This document shows, one piece after another, positions 18,049 through 27,583 of a stretch of DNA of 64,000 bases. The position numbers and the translations under genes are program-made. This stretch comes from Blautia massiliensis (ex Durand et al. 2017). GTDB lineage: Bacteria; Bacillota; Clostridia; Lachnospirales; Lachnospiraceae. How positions within the stretch are numbered: the stretch's first letter is position 1; each line of letters starts with the position of its first letter. The stretch lies in NCBI RefSeq assembly GCF_001487165.1, contig NZ_LN913006.1, forward strand, positions 338,501-402,500. The letters run 5' to 3'. Below the pieces are notes generated by a model, which ran no database searches, was not told the DNA's origin, and saw only the letters and a program-made list of their open reading frames with translations.

Positions 18049-20010
18049 ATGATCATTACATTAAAAGACGGCTCAAAAAAAGAATATGCAGAAGCAAAAG
18101 CTGTGATCGATATCGCATATGACATCAGCGAAGGCCTTGCACGTGCTGCATGTGCAGGAGAAGTAAACGGAGAGGTCGTAGATCTTCGTACAGTTCTTGA
18201 CAGCGACTGTGAGCTGAATATCCTTACAGCGAAAGACGAGAAGGGCCTTGCAGTTCTCCGTCATACAGCATCTCACGTAATGGCACAGGCTGTACAGAAC
18301 TTATACCCGGAGGCAAAGGTTGCCATCGGACCATCCATTGATACAGGCTTCTACTATGATTTCGACCACGAGCCATTTTCACGTGAGGATCTTGACGCCA
18401 TTGAGAAAGAGATGAAAAAGATTATCAAAAAAGGCGCAAAGATCGAGCGTTTTACAAAATCCCGTGAGGATGCCATTGCATACTTTAAAGAGAAAAATGA
18501 GCCATACAAGGTTGAGCTGATCGAGGATCTTCCGGAGGGAGAAGAGATTTCCTTCTATTCACAGGGAGACTGGACAGACCTCTGTGCAGGCCCACACCTG
18601 ATGAGTGTAAAAGGCATCAAGGCATTCAAACTTCTTTCTTCTTCCAGCGCATACTGGAGAGGCAGTGAGAAGAACGCAATGCTTACACGTATCTACGGAA
18701 CAGCCTATGCTACAAAGGATGAGCTGAAAGAGCATCTGGAGCAGATGGAAGAAGCAAAGAGACGTGATCATAACAAGCTTGGCCGTGAGATGAAGATCTT
18801 CACAACTGTAGATGTGATCGGACAGGGACTTCCGCTTATCATGCCAAACGGTGTGATCATGATGCAGGAGCTTCAGCGCTGGATCGAGGATGAGGAGACA
18901 AAGCGTGGATACGTAAGAACAAAAACTCCTCTTATGGCAAAGAGCGATCTTTACAAGATCTCCGGACACTGGGATCATTACAAAGATGGTATGTTCGTAC
19001 TTGGTGATGAGGAGAAGGACAAAGAGGTTTATGCACTTCGTCCGATGACATGTCCGTTCCAGTACTATGTATACAAAGCAGAGCAGCACAGCTACCGTGA
19101 TCTGCCGATCCGTCTCGGCGAGACCTCCACACTGTTCCGTAATGAGGATTCCGGAGAGATGCATGGCCTGACACGAGTTCGTCAGTTTACTATTTCCGAG
19201 GGACATCTGATCGTAAGACCGGACCAGATGGTAAAAGAGTTCAAAGACTGTATCGCACTTGCCCAGTACTGTCTGCAGGTACTTGGTGTTGAGGAAGATG
19301 TAACCTATCATCTTTCCAAATGGGATCCGACAAACAAAGAGAAATACATCGGTGAGCCGGAGGTATGGGAAGAGACAGAAGGCCATATCCGCCAGATGCT
19401 TGAGGAGCTGAACATTCCATTCACAGAGGATGTGGGCGAGGCTGCTTTCTACGGACCGAAGGTTGATATCAACGCAAAGAACGTATACGGAAAAGAAGAC
19501 ACCATGATCACGATCCAGTGGGATGCACTTCTTGCAGAGCAGTTTGATATGTACTATATCGATGAGAATGGCGACAAACAGCGTCCGTACATCATCCACC
19601 GTACATCCATGGGATGCTATGAGAGAACACTGGCATGGCTCATTGAGAAATACGCAGGAATGTTCCCGACATGGCTCTGCCCGGAGCAGGTTCGTGTGAT
19701 CCCGATCTCCGAGAAGTACAACGATTATGCACAGAAGGTTGAAGCTCAGCTGAGAGAAGCAGGAATCCGCTGCTCTGTAGACGGACGTTCCGAGAAGATG
19801 GGATACAAGATCCGTGAGGCACGTCTTGAGAGAGTACCTTACATGCTTATCGTTGGTGCAAAAGAGGAAGAAGAGGGTAAGGTTTCTGTAAGAAGCCGCT
19901 ACCTTGGTGATGAGGGAATGAAAGAGCTTGGTGAGTTCATTGACTTCATCAAAGAAGAGATCAAGAACAAAACAATCCGTAAGATCGAGGTTCAGGAAGA
20001 GAAGAAATAA
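18049..20010 (+). CDS. thrS: Threonyl-tRNA synthetase
   Basis: Charges tRNA-Thr. The 653-residue class II synthetase has an N-terminal TGS domain (about 1-65), an editing/SAD domain with HTASHVMAQAV, the catalytic core and an anticodon-binding domain (about 545-640). Zinc ligands are visible: Cys in MTCPFQ, His in SEGHL and His in IIHRTSMG. Motif 2 is FRNEDSGEMHGLTRVRQF. The sequence MTCPFQYY replaces the commoner MNCPGH-like motif. The ATG at 18049 has AAAGGAG eight bases upstream. Expression is gated by the upstream T-box. Confidence 0.97.
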   Translation: MIITLKDGSKKEYAEAKAVIDIAYDISEGLARAACAGEVNGEVVDLRTVLDSDCELNILTAKDEKGLAVLRHTASHVMAQAVQNLYPEAKVAIGPSIDTGFYYDFDHEPFSREDLDAIEKEMKKIIKKGAKIERFTKSREDAIAYFKEKNEPYKVELIEDLPEGEEISFYSQGDWTDLCAGPHLMSVKGIKAFKLLSSSSAYWRGSEKNAMLTRIYGTAYATKDELKEHLEQMEEAKRRDHNKLGREMKIFTTVDVIGQGLPLIMPNGVIMMQELQRWIEDEETKRGYVRTKTPLMAKSDLYKISGHWDHYKDGMFVLGDEEKDKEVYALRPMTCPFQYYVYKAEQHSYRDLPIRLGETSTLFRNEDSGEMHGLTRVRQFTISEGHLIVRPDQMVKEFKDCIALAQYCLQVLGVEEDVTYHLSKWDPTNKEKYIGEPEVWEETEGHIRQMLEELNIPFTEDVGEAAFYGPKVDINAKNVYGKEDTMITIQWDALLAEQFDMYYIDENGDKQRPYIIHRTSMGCYERTLAWLIEKYAGMFPTWLCPEQVRVIPISEKYNDYAQKVEAQLREAGIRCSVDGRSEKMGYKIREARLERVPYMLIVGAKEEEEGKVSVRSRYLGDEGMKELGEFIDFIKEEIKNKTIRKIEVQEEKK

Positions 20011-20034
20011 ACAAAACAGATGATTGACGGATAA

Positions 20035-20076
20035 ATAAAAGGCGACCCGTGTGATAGGCGGGCCGCCTTTATTTTT
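20035..20076. terminator. Terminator between thrS and aroE
   Basis: AATAAAAGGCG-a-CCCG pairs with CGGG-c-CGCCTTTATT, followed by TTTTTG. A-rich and T-rich flanks allow it to work for both converging genes. Confidence 0.85.
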
Positions 20077-20136
20077 GATCCGGCAATATTGAGGCCACGC
20101 TGTGATGCGGAGGCGGTCAGTATTGTCGGATATTTT

Positions 20137-21003
20137 TTATTTAAAATATTTCTCCCTGACGAGCTCAACCGGCATATCCAGTCCGGTCCAGATGTGGAAA
20201 GCCTTTACACCCTGGTGGAGCAGCATGTACATTCCGTTAAAGGTCGGACATCCGGCTTCCCGGGCTTCCCTGAGAAGTCTTGTTTCTCTTGGCTCATATA
20301 CAACATCGGCTACGGTAAGTTCCGGATGGAACAGAGTCTTGTCCGGGATCACGGTGCCTGTCACATCCGGAACCATTCCCACAGAAGTTGCATTGATGAG
20401 GAGATTGCTTTCCTCCAGTGCGTCCTTCAGCGCAGTGTGATCATCCATCTCATGAAGGATCATCTCACATTCTGTCATATGAGACATTTTTTCTGCCATG
20501 GCAGCAGCACGTTCCCAGTAACGGCTGGTAGGACGTGCAAAAACATGGATCTTTTTTGCACCCTCCAGGGCGGACTGGCCGCAAATCGCCATTCCGGCAC
20601 CGCCGACACCCATAACGGTGATGGTGCGCCCCTTTACATCACAGCCGGCATCTCTGGCAGACTGGGTAAATCCATAACCATCCGTATTAAACCCCTTTAA
20701 TTTTCCATTGTCATTGCGGACGGTATTTACCGCTCCGATCAGCTGGGCAGTGGGGGAAAGTTCATCCAGAAGTTCCACGATCTTATTCTTGTTTGGCATG
20801 GTCAGGTTAAAGCCTTTGATTCCGCAGGCTTTCAGTCCCTCCACTGCCTGAGGAAGGGTCTCCTCTGTCACATCAAAACAGAGATATACATAGTCAAGCC
20901 CGAGGTAACGAAATGCCTCATTGTGCATTAAAGGTGATACGCTGTGTGCAACGGGGCTTCCCAGAAGGCCGGTAAGCCCGGTATGTCCGGTAATATTGAT
21001 CAT
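20137..21003 (-). CDS. aroE: Shikimate dehydrogenase
   Basis: Reduces 3-dehydroshikimate to shikimate with NADPH in aromatic amino acid synthesis. The 288-residue protein has HSVSPLMHN (substrate loop), GFNLTMPNKNK with the catalytic Lys, NTDGYGF and the nucleotide-binding GVGGAGMAI. It could also use quinate, as some paralogues do. The ATG has AGGAGGGA nine bases upstream. It stands alone, divergent from spoIIGA and convergent with thrS. Confidence 0.93.
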   Translation of the reverse strand: MINITGHTGLTGLLGSPVAHSVSPLMHNEAFRYLGLDYVYLCFDVTEETLPQAVEGLKACGIKGFNLTMPNKNKIVELLDELSPTAQLIGAVNTVRNDNGKLKGFNTDGYGFTQSARDAGCDVKGRTITVMGVGGAGMAICGQSALEGAKKIHVFARPTSRYWERAAAMAEKMSHMTECEMILHEMDDHTALKDALEESNLLINATSVGMVPDVTGTVIPDKTLFHPELTVADVVYEPRETRLLREAREAGCPTFNGMYMLLHQGVKAFHIWTGLDMPVELVREKYFK

Positions 21004-21127
21004 TGTTCGATTCCCTCCTGTATCTCATATAATAGAATTTCTTTACGAAATATAATAAAAAATATTTTAACACTATAAAGTGCGAAAATCAACAAATACA
21101 AATATTGTACGGAAATTTATACATTTT

Positions 21128-21242
21128 TGTCGTCGATTCATAGAAAAAATCTATAAATGTCGAGACAGACAGAAACGACCCGATAAGTTAGAAGAATCGA
21201 CATCCGGATTTGACAAAATATGCAAAGAGCCTGCCCTATAAT
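21128..21242 (+). promoter_or_regulatory. Spo0A-type promoter region of spoIIGA-sigE
   Basis: TTGACA (21210-21215) and TATAAT (21237-21242) are both consensus but 21 bases apart rather than 17. Upstream lie matches to the Spo0A box TGTCGAA: TGTCGTC (21128-21134), TGTCGAG (21158-21164) and TGTCGAT on the minus strand (21196-21202). In Bacillus subtilis the spoIIG promoter has a 22-base spacer and needs Spo0A~P with sigma-A polymerase; the same logic is inferred here. Confidence 0.75.
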
Positions 21243-21300
21243 AAATACACTTACCAAAGTTGAGAATCGATGGCAGACGAAACAGCAGTGGGGGAAGCTT

Positions 21301-22152
21301 ATGTATCAGAGGATATACATAGATATCGTTTTTATGACGAATTTCCTTATGGATTACATGCTTTTAAGACTTGTGGGAAAATTTCTGCATCTTGACGGGA
21401 AACGCAGAAGATGTGTGATATCCGCTGCCTTTGGATCTTTTGTATCCTGCCTGCTTGTATGTGCACCTTTTAAGATCATTTTTCCTGCCGCTGTACTGAT
21501 CCATGGCGGCTGCGCTTTTTTTATGGCGTCGTTTGCTTTTCGACTGAAAAAAGGCGGCCTTCTTGTAAAAACCATTCTGGCTCTGTATTTCACAGCTTTT
21601 GTGGTTGGCGGGATCTATCAGGCACTGGAAACGGAAAGAACCATGACGGTGAAAATATTTCTGCTTTTTCTGGCAGGGATTTATGGCACACTTTATACTC
21701 TGGGATGTGTGACCGAGACCTTCCGGTTTGGAAGAAGAAATATTTTTCCGGTCACTTTGAAATATCAGGGGAAGCTGCAGCAGACATACGGCTTTTATGA
21801 TACCGGAAATCTCCTTATGGATCCTGTGAAAAAACAGCCGGTATCGATCATCAAACAGGAACTTTTGGGAAGCCTGATATCGAAAGAGCAGGTGAAAAAA
21901 CTGATGGATATTAAAGATAAACCAGAGGCACTGGAAAATACAGGATTTGTCAGTCTGCAGCCGCATTTTCTGAGCTGTCATACCGCAGATGGAAAAAAAG
22001 GACTGCTGCTGGCAGTGATCCTTGATGAACTTCTGATCCAAACTCCCGAAAGGGTGGTACATGTAGGAAAACCGGTGCTTGCCATAACATCCGAGCCCTC
22101 AGCTTTGGGAGAAGAGTACGAGATACTTTTGAATTCCAGACTATTAAATTGA
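21301..22152 (+). CDS. spoIIGA: Sigma-E processing peptidase SpoIIGA
   Basis: Membrane-bound aspartic protease that activates pro-sigma-E in the mother cell. The 283-residue protein has about five N-terminal membrane spans (from [18 protein letters not shown] to ~150) and a cytoplasmic protease domain with the Asp motif [13 protein letters not shown]. The ATG at 21301 has GGGGGAAG upstream; earlier ATGs lack a ribosome site and lie before or on the promoter. It is followed after 16 bases by sigE, its substrate. Confidence 0.93.
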   Translation: MYQRIYIDIVFMTNFLMDYMLLRLVGKFLHLDGKRRRCVISAAFGSFVSCLLVCAPFKIIFPAAVLIHGGCAFFMASFAFRLKKGGLLVKTILALYFTAFVVGGIYQALETERTMTVKIFLLFLAGIYGTLYTLGCVTETFRFGRRNIFPVTLKYQGKLQQTYGFYDTGNLLMDPVKKQPVSIIKQELLGSLISKEQVKKLMDIKDKPEALENTGFVSLQPHFLSCHTADGKKGLLLAVILDELLIQTPERVVHVGKPVLAITSEPSALGEEYEILLNSRLLN

Positions 22153-22168
22153 GAAGGGGGCTTATGTT

Positions 22169-22894
22169 ATGAACAGAGCAGCTGCAAGATCCTATCCGTT
22201 TCAGGTAATCCGGAAATTTATGTTCAATCGTCCGGGAGAGGTTTTTTATATTGGTGGAAATGATATCCTTCCGGCGCCGTTGTCAGCGGAACGGGAGGCT
22301 GAAGTGATCGAAATGCTGGGAACAGAAAAGGAAAAAGAGGGAAAGTCGGTTCTGATCGAGCATAATCTACGGCTGGTGGTTTATATTGCAAAGAAATTTG
22401 ATAATACAGGGGTAGGTGTGGAGGATCTGATCTCCATCGGAACCATAGGGCTCATAAAGGCTATCAATACCTTTGATCCGGTAAAAAATATCAAGCTTGC
22501 CACCTATGCATCACGATGTATCGAAAATGAGATCCTGATGTATCTGAGGAGAAACAGCAAAACAAAGATGGAGGTTTCTATTGATGAGCCGCTGAATGTG
22601 GACTGGGATGGAAATGAGCTGCTGCTTTCGGATATTCTGGGAACGGATGACGATGTGATCTCCAGACGTCTGGAAGATGAGGTGGAGATCGCACTTCTTG
22701 GAAAAGCCATCAGCAAACTGACAAAGCGGGAACAGATGATCATCCGTCTGCGATTCGGCATCGGAAACCGGGAAGGAAGCGAGAAAACACAGAAGGAGGT
22801 AGCGGATCTTTTAGGAATTTCGCAATCCTACATTTCCCGCCTGGAAAAGCGGATCATGAAGCGGCTGAGGAAAGAAATCGTAAAGTATGAATAG
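22169..22894 (+). CDS. sigE: Sporulation sigma factor SigE (pro-form)
   Basis: Early mother-cell sigma factor. In this 241-residue protein the first ~30 residues form the membrane-linked pro-sequence, ending near VFYIGG where SpoIIGA cuts in Bacillus. Region 2 ([30 protein letters not shown]) and region 4 ([18 protein letters not shown]) are intact. Start ATG follows GAAGGGGG. The family's usual next neighbour sigG is absent; a glycosidase fragment and an HD gene follow instead. Confidence 0.96.
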   Translation: MNRAAARSYPFQVIRKFMFNRPGEVFYIGGNDILPAPLSAEREAEVIEMLGTEKEKEGKSVLIEHNLRLVVYIAKKFDNTGVGVEDLISIGTIGLIKAINTFDPVKNIKLATYASRCIENEILMYLRRNSKTKMEVSIDEPLNVDWDGNELLLSDILGTDDDVISRRLEDEVEIALLGKAISKLTKREQMIIRLRFGIGNREGSEKTQKEVADLLGISQSYISRLEKRIMKRLRKEIVKYE

Positions 22895-23147
22895 AAGAAA
22901 CCGCAAATGGCTCCGTGATGTGGAGGCAGACCAGACAGAGGAGGGCGGTGTTGCCCATGTTGTTCCGGATATCATTTCCGGAAACGAAGGGTATAATTGG
23001 CTCCTTGAGCAGGGAAGTCATTCGGCAGCAGCGAGAAGATTTAAAATTCCGGGAAATACAGTAGAATTTGTCAGAGACCTTCGATATAATAAATACAGAG
23101 TGTTTACAGAACTACGGAATGAACAAAAGAAGAAGGGGTGTGGCAGA
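22887..23147 (+). pseudogene. Internal fragment of a GH78-like alpha-L-rhamnosidase
   Basis: Directly after sigE, and overlapping its last codons, an open stretch reads NRKWLRDVEADQTEEGGVAH and VVPDI, then GYNWLLEQGSHSAAA. This matches the conserved core of GH78 rhamnosidases (KWL-D--ADQ---G-V--VVPD). Homology ends after HSAAA, and the rest (to 23147) is unlike any glycosidase. The fragment has no start of its own and runs in frame into the HD gene. It is probably a deletion scar rather than a functional N-terminal extension. Confidence 0.6.
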
Positions 23148-23933
23148 ATGATCGACATTGCGCATGCAAAACAGGAATTCGAAAAATATCTGGATGAATA
23201 CGACCGGGAGGATGAACAGATCTGTCTGAAGATCGTACATACCTATGGTGTGGTGAAATACGCAGGAGAGATCGCCAGAAAAATGGAATGTTCCGGTGAA
23301 GATGTGGAACTTGCGGAGCTGATCGGTCTGCTTCATGATATAGGCCGTTTTGAGCAGATCCGTAGATTTCACAGCTTTGAGCCGGGAACTATGGATCATG
23401 CCGTGTTCGGTGCAGAACTTCTCTTCGGGGAGGAGAAGCTGATCCGGCGTTTCGTGGAGGATGATAAATTTGATGAGCTGATCGATGCAGCAATTCGGAA
23501 GCACAGTGATTTCAAACTGGAAGGAATCCACGATGCAAGAACACTTTTCCATGCAAAACTGATCCGGGATGCCGATAAGCTGGATAACTGCAGAGTAAAG
23601 CTGGAGGCGTCAATAGAGGCCATGCTTGGTGTATCAGAAGAGGTTGCAGGAGAAGGGCTGATCTCACCGGCAGTGTGGGAGTCCTGTCTCAGAAGAGAAT
23701 CCGTGTTATCCGCAGACAGACATGCGCCGGTGGATTACTGGGTATCTTATCTTGCACAGTATTATGATATCAATTTTCCTGAGACCTGTGAGATCATCGA
23801 AGAAGAGGATTATATCACCAGGATCGCAGGGCGGCTGACTTATCAGGAGCAGGATACCAGAACTAAGCTCCATATTCTCACAGAAGATCTGAACAGGTAT
23901 CTGGAGATGCCGGCTGTGTCTGTGAAGGAATAG
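23148..23933 (+). CDS. HD-domain phosphohydrolase
   Basis: A 261-residue protein with the HD metal site: His and Asp in LIGLLHDIGRFEQI, a further His in MDHAVFGAEL and IRDADKLDNCRV towards the middle. Such proteins hydrolyse nucleotides or related phosphates; the substrate is unknown. The ATG at 23148 has AAGGGG upstream and is chosen over the in-frame ATG at 22887, which would add 87 residues of glycosidase scrap. Confidence 0.85.
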   Translation: MIDIAHAKQEFEKYLDEYDREDEQICLKIVHTYGVVKYAGEIARKMECSGEDVELAELIGLLHDIGRFEQIRRFHSFEPGTMDHAVFGAELLFGEEKLIRRFVEDDKFDELIDAAIRKHSDFKLEGIHDARTLFHAKLIRDADKLDNCRVKLEASIEAMLGVSEEVAGEGLISPAVWESCLRRESVLSADRHAPVDYWVSYLAQYYDINFPETCEIIEEEDYITRIAGRLTYQEQDTRTKLHILTEDLNRYLEMPAVSVKE

Positions 23934-23974
23934 GAGTTATAGCAGGGAGACTTGTTATATTTTTTTGTTTGGGG

Positions 23975-24003
23975 TTGACTTTGAGGCGGTTTTCGCCTAA
24001 AAT
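23975..24003 (+). promoter_or_regulatory. Promoter of the proS T-box leader
   Basis: TTGACT at 23975-23980 and TAAAAT at 23998-24003 with 17 bases between. Confidence 0.8.
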
Positions 24004-24008
24004 ATATC

Positions 24009-24246
24009 AAAGATACGGCGATGATGAGAATAGTACACAGGGAATTATCTCAGAGAGGGATCTGCTTTGGTGGAAGGATCCTGTGCGTGAACTGTGGAAC
24101 CGGCCTCGGAGCTCTGCGTGATTGAAGCGTGGCGTGTGTTTCCGGCGTTAACGGGTGTTGAGAGAACAGCTTTTCAGGCTGTTAACTGGGGTGGTACCGC
24201 CGAAGTCATTCGGTCCCTTGTGAGGGATTTGGATGGCTTATTTTTT
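24009..24246 (+). ncRNA. T-box riboswitch (proline) ahead of proS
   Basis: Attenuator leader sensing uncharged tRNA-Pro. The likely specifier CCT (24104-24106) lies in GGAACCGGCCTCGGAG. The T-box core TGGGGTGGTACCGCCG is at 24187-24202. The terminator pairs AGTCATTCGGTCCCT (24204-24218) with AGGGATTTGGATGGCT (24223-24238), followed by a T run. It fills most of the 445-base gap before proS. The exact specifier is less certain than in the thrS leader. Confidence 0.88.
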
Positions 24247-24378
24247 GTCCGTAAAACAGGATTGTAAATACAGTGTACGGTTTATGGGACAGAAGAGTAA
24301 GCTGGAAGGATTCCGGATTGCTGTGGCTGCCTGACAGCCGGCAATATGTAACAGATCACAAGAAAAAGGAGATTTATC

Positions 24379-25818
24379 ATGGCAAAAGAAAAGAAATTAG
24401 TACAGGCCATCACATCTATGGATGAGGATTTTGCTCAGTGGTATACAGACGTTGTTAAGAAGGCTGAGCTCTGTGGCTATACAAGTGTTAAGGGCTGTAT
24501 GGCGATCAAACCTGCAGGTTATGCAATCTGGGAGAATATCCAGCATGAGCTTGACCGCAGATTTAAAGAAACCGGTGTAGAGAACGTTTACATGCCGATC
24601 TTTATCCCGGAGTCTCTTCTTGATAAAGAGAAAGATCATGTAGAAGGTTTTGCTCCGGAGGTTGCATGGGTGACTCATGGCGGCCTTGATCCGCTGCAGG
24701 AGAGACTTTGCGTGCGTCCGACTTCTGAGACTCTATTCTGCGATTTCTACCAGAAAGAGATCCAGTCCCACAGAGATCTTCCAAAGGTATATAATCAGTG
24801 GTGTTCCGTTGTCCGTTGGGAGAAGACAACACGTCCCTTCCTTCGTTCCAGAGAGTTCCTGTGGCAGGAGGGACATACTGCTCATGCAACAGCTGAGGAA
24901 GCGGAGCAGCGTACCATCCAGATGCTGAACATCTATGCAGACTTCTGCGAGGAAGTTCTTGCGATTCCGGTCATCAAAGGCCAGAAGACAGACAAGGAGA
25001 AATTTGCAGGTGCTGAGGCTACTTATACCATCGAATCTCTGATGCACGACGGTAAGGCTCTCCAGTCCGGTACAAGCCATAACTTTGGAGATGGCTTTGC
25101 CAAAGCATTCGGAATCCAGTACACAGATAAAGATAACACACTGAAATATGTTCACCAGACATCCTGGGGAATGACAACCCGTATGATCGGTGCGATCATC
25201 ATGGTTCACGGTGATAACAGCGGACTTGTTCTTCCTCCGAGGATCGCTCCGGTACAGACTGTGATCATCCCGATCCAGCAGCGTAAAGAGGGCGTTATGG
25301 AGAAGGCTGATGAGCTTCTTGCAGCACTGAAGGCAGCAGGCATCCGTGCAAAGGTTGACGCTACAGACAAGAGCCCGGGATTCAAGTTTGCTGAGCAGGA
25401 GATGCGTGGTATCCCGCTTCGTGTGGAATGTGGCCCGAAGGATATCGAAAACGGCCAGGCAGTTCTCTGCAGAAGAGATACCCGTGAGAAATACACAGTA
25501 TCCTTCGAGGAGCTTGCAGATAAGGTAAAAGAGCTTCTGGATACCATTCAGCATGATATGCTGGAGCGCGCACGTGCACACAGAGAGTCACATACTTACG
25601 TAGCAAAGAATTATGAGGAGTTCGGTGAGATCATCAACAGCAAACCGGGATTCATCAAAGCTATGTGGTGCGGTGATCGTGCATGTGAAGACAAGATCAA
25701 GGAAGATTTCCAGGCAACATCCAGATGTATGCCGTTTGAGCAGGAGCAGTTAAGTGACGTTTGCGTATGCTGCGGAAAACCGGCTAAGAAAATGGTTTAC
25801 TGGGGACGTGCATACTAA
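24379..25818 (+). CDS. proS: Prolyl-tRNA synthetase, archaeal/eukaryal type
   Basis: Charges tRNA-Pro. At 479 residues it lacks the large editing insertion of the common bacterial form and matches the short archaeal-type enzyme. Core motifs include [32 protein letters not shown] and [15 protein letters not shown]. The C-terminal zinc-binding-like region keeps cysteines ([19 protein letters not shown]). The ATG has AAAAGGAG upstream. Controlled by the upstream T-box. Confidence 0.97.
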   Translation: MAKEKKLVQAITSMDEDFAQWYTDVVKKAELCGYTSVKGCMAIKPAGYAIWENIQHELDRRFKETGVENVYMPIFIPESLLDKEKDHVEGFAPEVAWVTHGGLDPLQERLCVRPTSETLFCDFYQKEIQSHRDLPKVYNQWCSVVRWEKTTRPFLRSREFLWQEGHTAHATAEEAEQRTIQMLNIYADFCEEVLAIPVIKGQKTDKEKFAGAEATYTIESLMHDGKALQSGTSHNFGDGFAKAFGIQYTDKDNTLKYVHQTSWGMTTRMIGAIIMVHGDNSGLVLPPRIAPVQTVIIPIQQRKEGVMEKADELLAALKAAGIRAKVDATDKSPGFKFAEQEMRGIPLRVECGPKDIENGQAVLCRRDTREKYTVSFEELADKVKELLDTIQHDMLERARAHRESHTYVAKNYEEFGEIINSKPGFIKAMWCGDRACEDKIKEDFQATSRCMPFEQEQLSDVCVCCGKPAKKMVYWGRAY

Positions 25819-25856
25819 AAAAACACAGCAGGCCACTTCAAAAAAGTGGGATGATC

Positions 25857-26015
25857 ATATTGCGTTACTGTTCACTGGTAATGTCCCGCGAGGTGTTTTG
25901 TGTGAGCGAAGGTCACAGAAAACCCGAGACATACCGCGCGAATTTATGCGATCAGCATAAATTCTGTGCATCGCGAAGCGTGTTACTGAGAACGGAGTGA
26001 ACAGGAACCATATTG
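25857..26015. repeat. Highly structured non-coding element after proS
   Basis: About 160 bases of nested inverted repeats with no coding sense. The ends pair (CTGTTCACT near 25868 with AGTGAACAG near 26005). GTTTTGTGTGA pairs with GTCACAGAAAAC inside. GAATTTATGC (25940-25949) pairs perfectly with GCATAAATTC (25955-25964). It resembles a multi-arm folded RNA or a small mobile repeat (MITE-like). Only one copy is in this window. With the terminator that follows it accounts for the 364-base gap. Confidence 0.6.
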
Positions 26016-26023
26016 CAGAAACA

Positions 26024-26054
26024 ACGGCGGGGCAAAATATGCTCCGCTGTTTTT
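26024..26054 (+). terminator. Terminator before cca
   Basis: ACGGCGGGGCA pairs (two wobbles) with TGCTCCGCTGT around AAATA, followed by TTTTT. It likely ends transcription from proS after the structured element. Confidence 0.75.
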
Positions 26055-26182
26055 ATGAATCTATGTTATAATAGCGTTAAGGAAAACATATCAGAATATT
26101 ATTCGGCTGCTGACATGGAGATAATACAGCGAAATGTAAACGTGTTTTGAACGGACAGCAGCGATCATCAAGAGGAGTTATC

Positions 26183-27523
26183 ATGACGATTAATATACCA
26201 CAAAAGGCAGCGCAGATACTGAAGACCTTGAATGCTGCCGGCTATGAGGCATATGTTGTAGGCGGCTGTGTCAGGGATTCTATCCTGGATCGGGTGCCTG
26301 GAGACTGGGATATCACCACCTCTGCACTTCCGGAGCAGGTGAAGGAGCTTTTTCACAGAACTGTAGATACGGGGATCCAGCATGGAACAGTAACTGTAAT
26401 GATGGGCAAAGAGGGCTTTGAGGTGACAACCTACCGTGTGGACGGAGAATATCATGACGGCCGCCACCCGGATGCCGTGACCTTTACCAGGAGTCTTGAG
26501 GAAGATCTGAAACGAAGAGATTTTACCATCAACGCCATGGCGTATCATCCGGAACATGGACTGGTGGATCTGTTTGGTGGAATGGAAGATATCAATGGGA
26601 AGATCATCCGTTGTGTTGGTGATCCGGTAGAACGTTTTACAGAGGATGCCCTTCGTATGCTCCGTGCAGTGCGTTTTTCCGCACAGCTTGGTTTTACTGT
26701 GGAGGAAAATACGAAAGCGGCACTGGCGCGGATGTCGGGGAATCTGGAGCATGTCAGTGCAGAGCGTATCCAGACAGAGCTTGTAAAGCTTCTGGTATCC
26801 GATCATCCGGATTATCTCCGAACCGCCTGGGAGACAGGTCTTACCCGGGAATTTCTTCCGGAATTTGACGCCTGTATGGAAACCGAGCAGAATACCCCTC
26901 ATCATTGCTATACCGTGGGAGAGCACATTCTGAAAAGTCTTACAGAAATCGAGAATGACCGGCTTCTCCGTATCACCATGCTTCTTCATGACATTGCCAA
27001 GCCGGTTGTAAAAAAGACAGATGAGAATGGAAGAGACCACTTTAAGACTCACGGACCGGCAGGCGAAAAGCTGGCAGGAAAGATCCTGCGCCGTCTGAAA
27101 TTTGATAATGTAACGATCCGAAATACCTGTCGTCTGATCCGGTATCATGATCTTCGTCCCACTCCGGACGCCGAGGATGTGCGGAGAGCTGTGAATCTTA
27201 TCGGAGAAGAGCTTTTTCCGCTGTATCTGAAAGTGCAGAAGGCAGATCTTTTATCCCAGAGCACTTACAGGAGGGAGGAGAAGCTGGCACGGTTAAGCGG
27301 TGTGACGGAAGCTTATCAGGGGATCCTTGAAAGAGGTGAATGTACATCTCTGAAAACCCTGGCAGTTTCCGGAAAGGATCTTATAAAGGCAGGACATCCG
27401 GCTGGACCGGCACTGGGAGCACTGCTCGAAAGACTTCTTGACTGTGTGCTGAAAGATCCAACCCTTAATACAAAAGAAAAACTTCTTGAAACAGCAGAAA
27501 AAGACAGCATAAAAACCGAATAG
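26183..27523 (+). CDS. cca: CCA-adding tRNA nucleotidyltransferase with HD domain
   Basis: Adds or repairs the CCA end of tRNAs; the tRNA-Tyr gene in this window does not encode CCA. The 446-residue class II nucleotidyltransferase has VGGCVRDSILDR, the metal-binding GDWDITTSALP, RRDFTINAMAYHP and a C-terminal HD domain (MLLHDIAKP). It could in principle be an A-adding poly(A) polymerase of the same superfamily. The ATG at 26183 has AGGAG upstream and is preferred over 26147. Confidence 0.9.
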   Translation: MTINIPQKAAQILKTLNAAGYEAYVVGGCVRDSILDRVPGDWDITTSALPEQVKELFHRTVDTGIQHGTVTVMMGKEGFEVTTYRVDGEYHDGRHPDAVTFTRSLEEDLKRRDFTINAMAYHPEHGLVDLFGGMEDINGKIIRCVGDPVERFTEDALRMLRAVRFSAQLGFTVEENTKAALARMSGNLEHVSAERIQTELVKLLVSDHPDYLRTAWETGLTREFLPEFDACMETEQNTPHHCYTVGEHILKSLTEIENDRLLRITMLLHDIAKPVVKKTDENGRDHFKTHGPAGEKLAGKILRRLKFDNVTIRNTCRLIRYHDLRPTPDAEDVRRAVNLIGEELFPLYLKVQKADLLSQSTYRREEKLARLSGVTEAYQGILERGECTSLKTLAVSGKDLIKAGHPAGPALGALLERLLDCVLKDPTLNTKEKLLETAEKDSIKTE

Positions 27524-27534
27524 AATAACAAAAA

Positions 27535-27583
27535 TCCCCCCTGCATAAAATAGAACGTAAAATAAGGCAGGGGGGAACTTTTT
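27535..27583 (+). terminator. Terminator of cca whose 3' arm is the next gene's ribosome site
   Basis: TCCCCCCTGC (27535-27544) pairs perfectly with GCAGGGGGGA (27567-27576), followed by ACTTTTTTG. The G-run in the right arm is also the only ribosome binding site for the TTG start at 27583, so the hairpin both ends the cca transcript and would hide that site in read-through RNA. Confidence 0.8.

Noticed and set aside
22887..23933. A single 348-residue GH78-HD fusion protein
   Set aside because: The fragment is only a piece of a glycosidase core and the HD protein has its own ribosome site and start at 23148.
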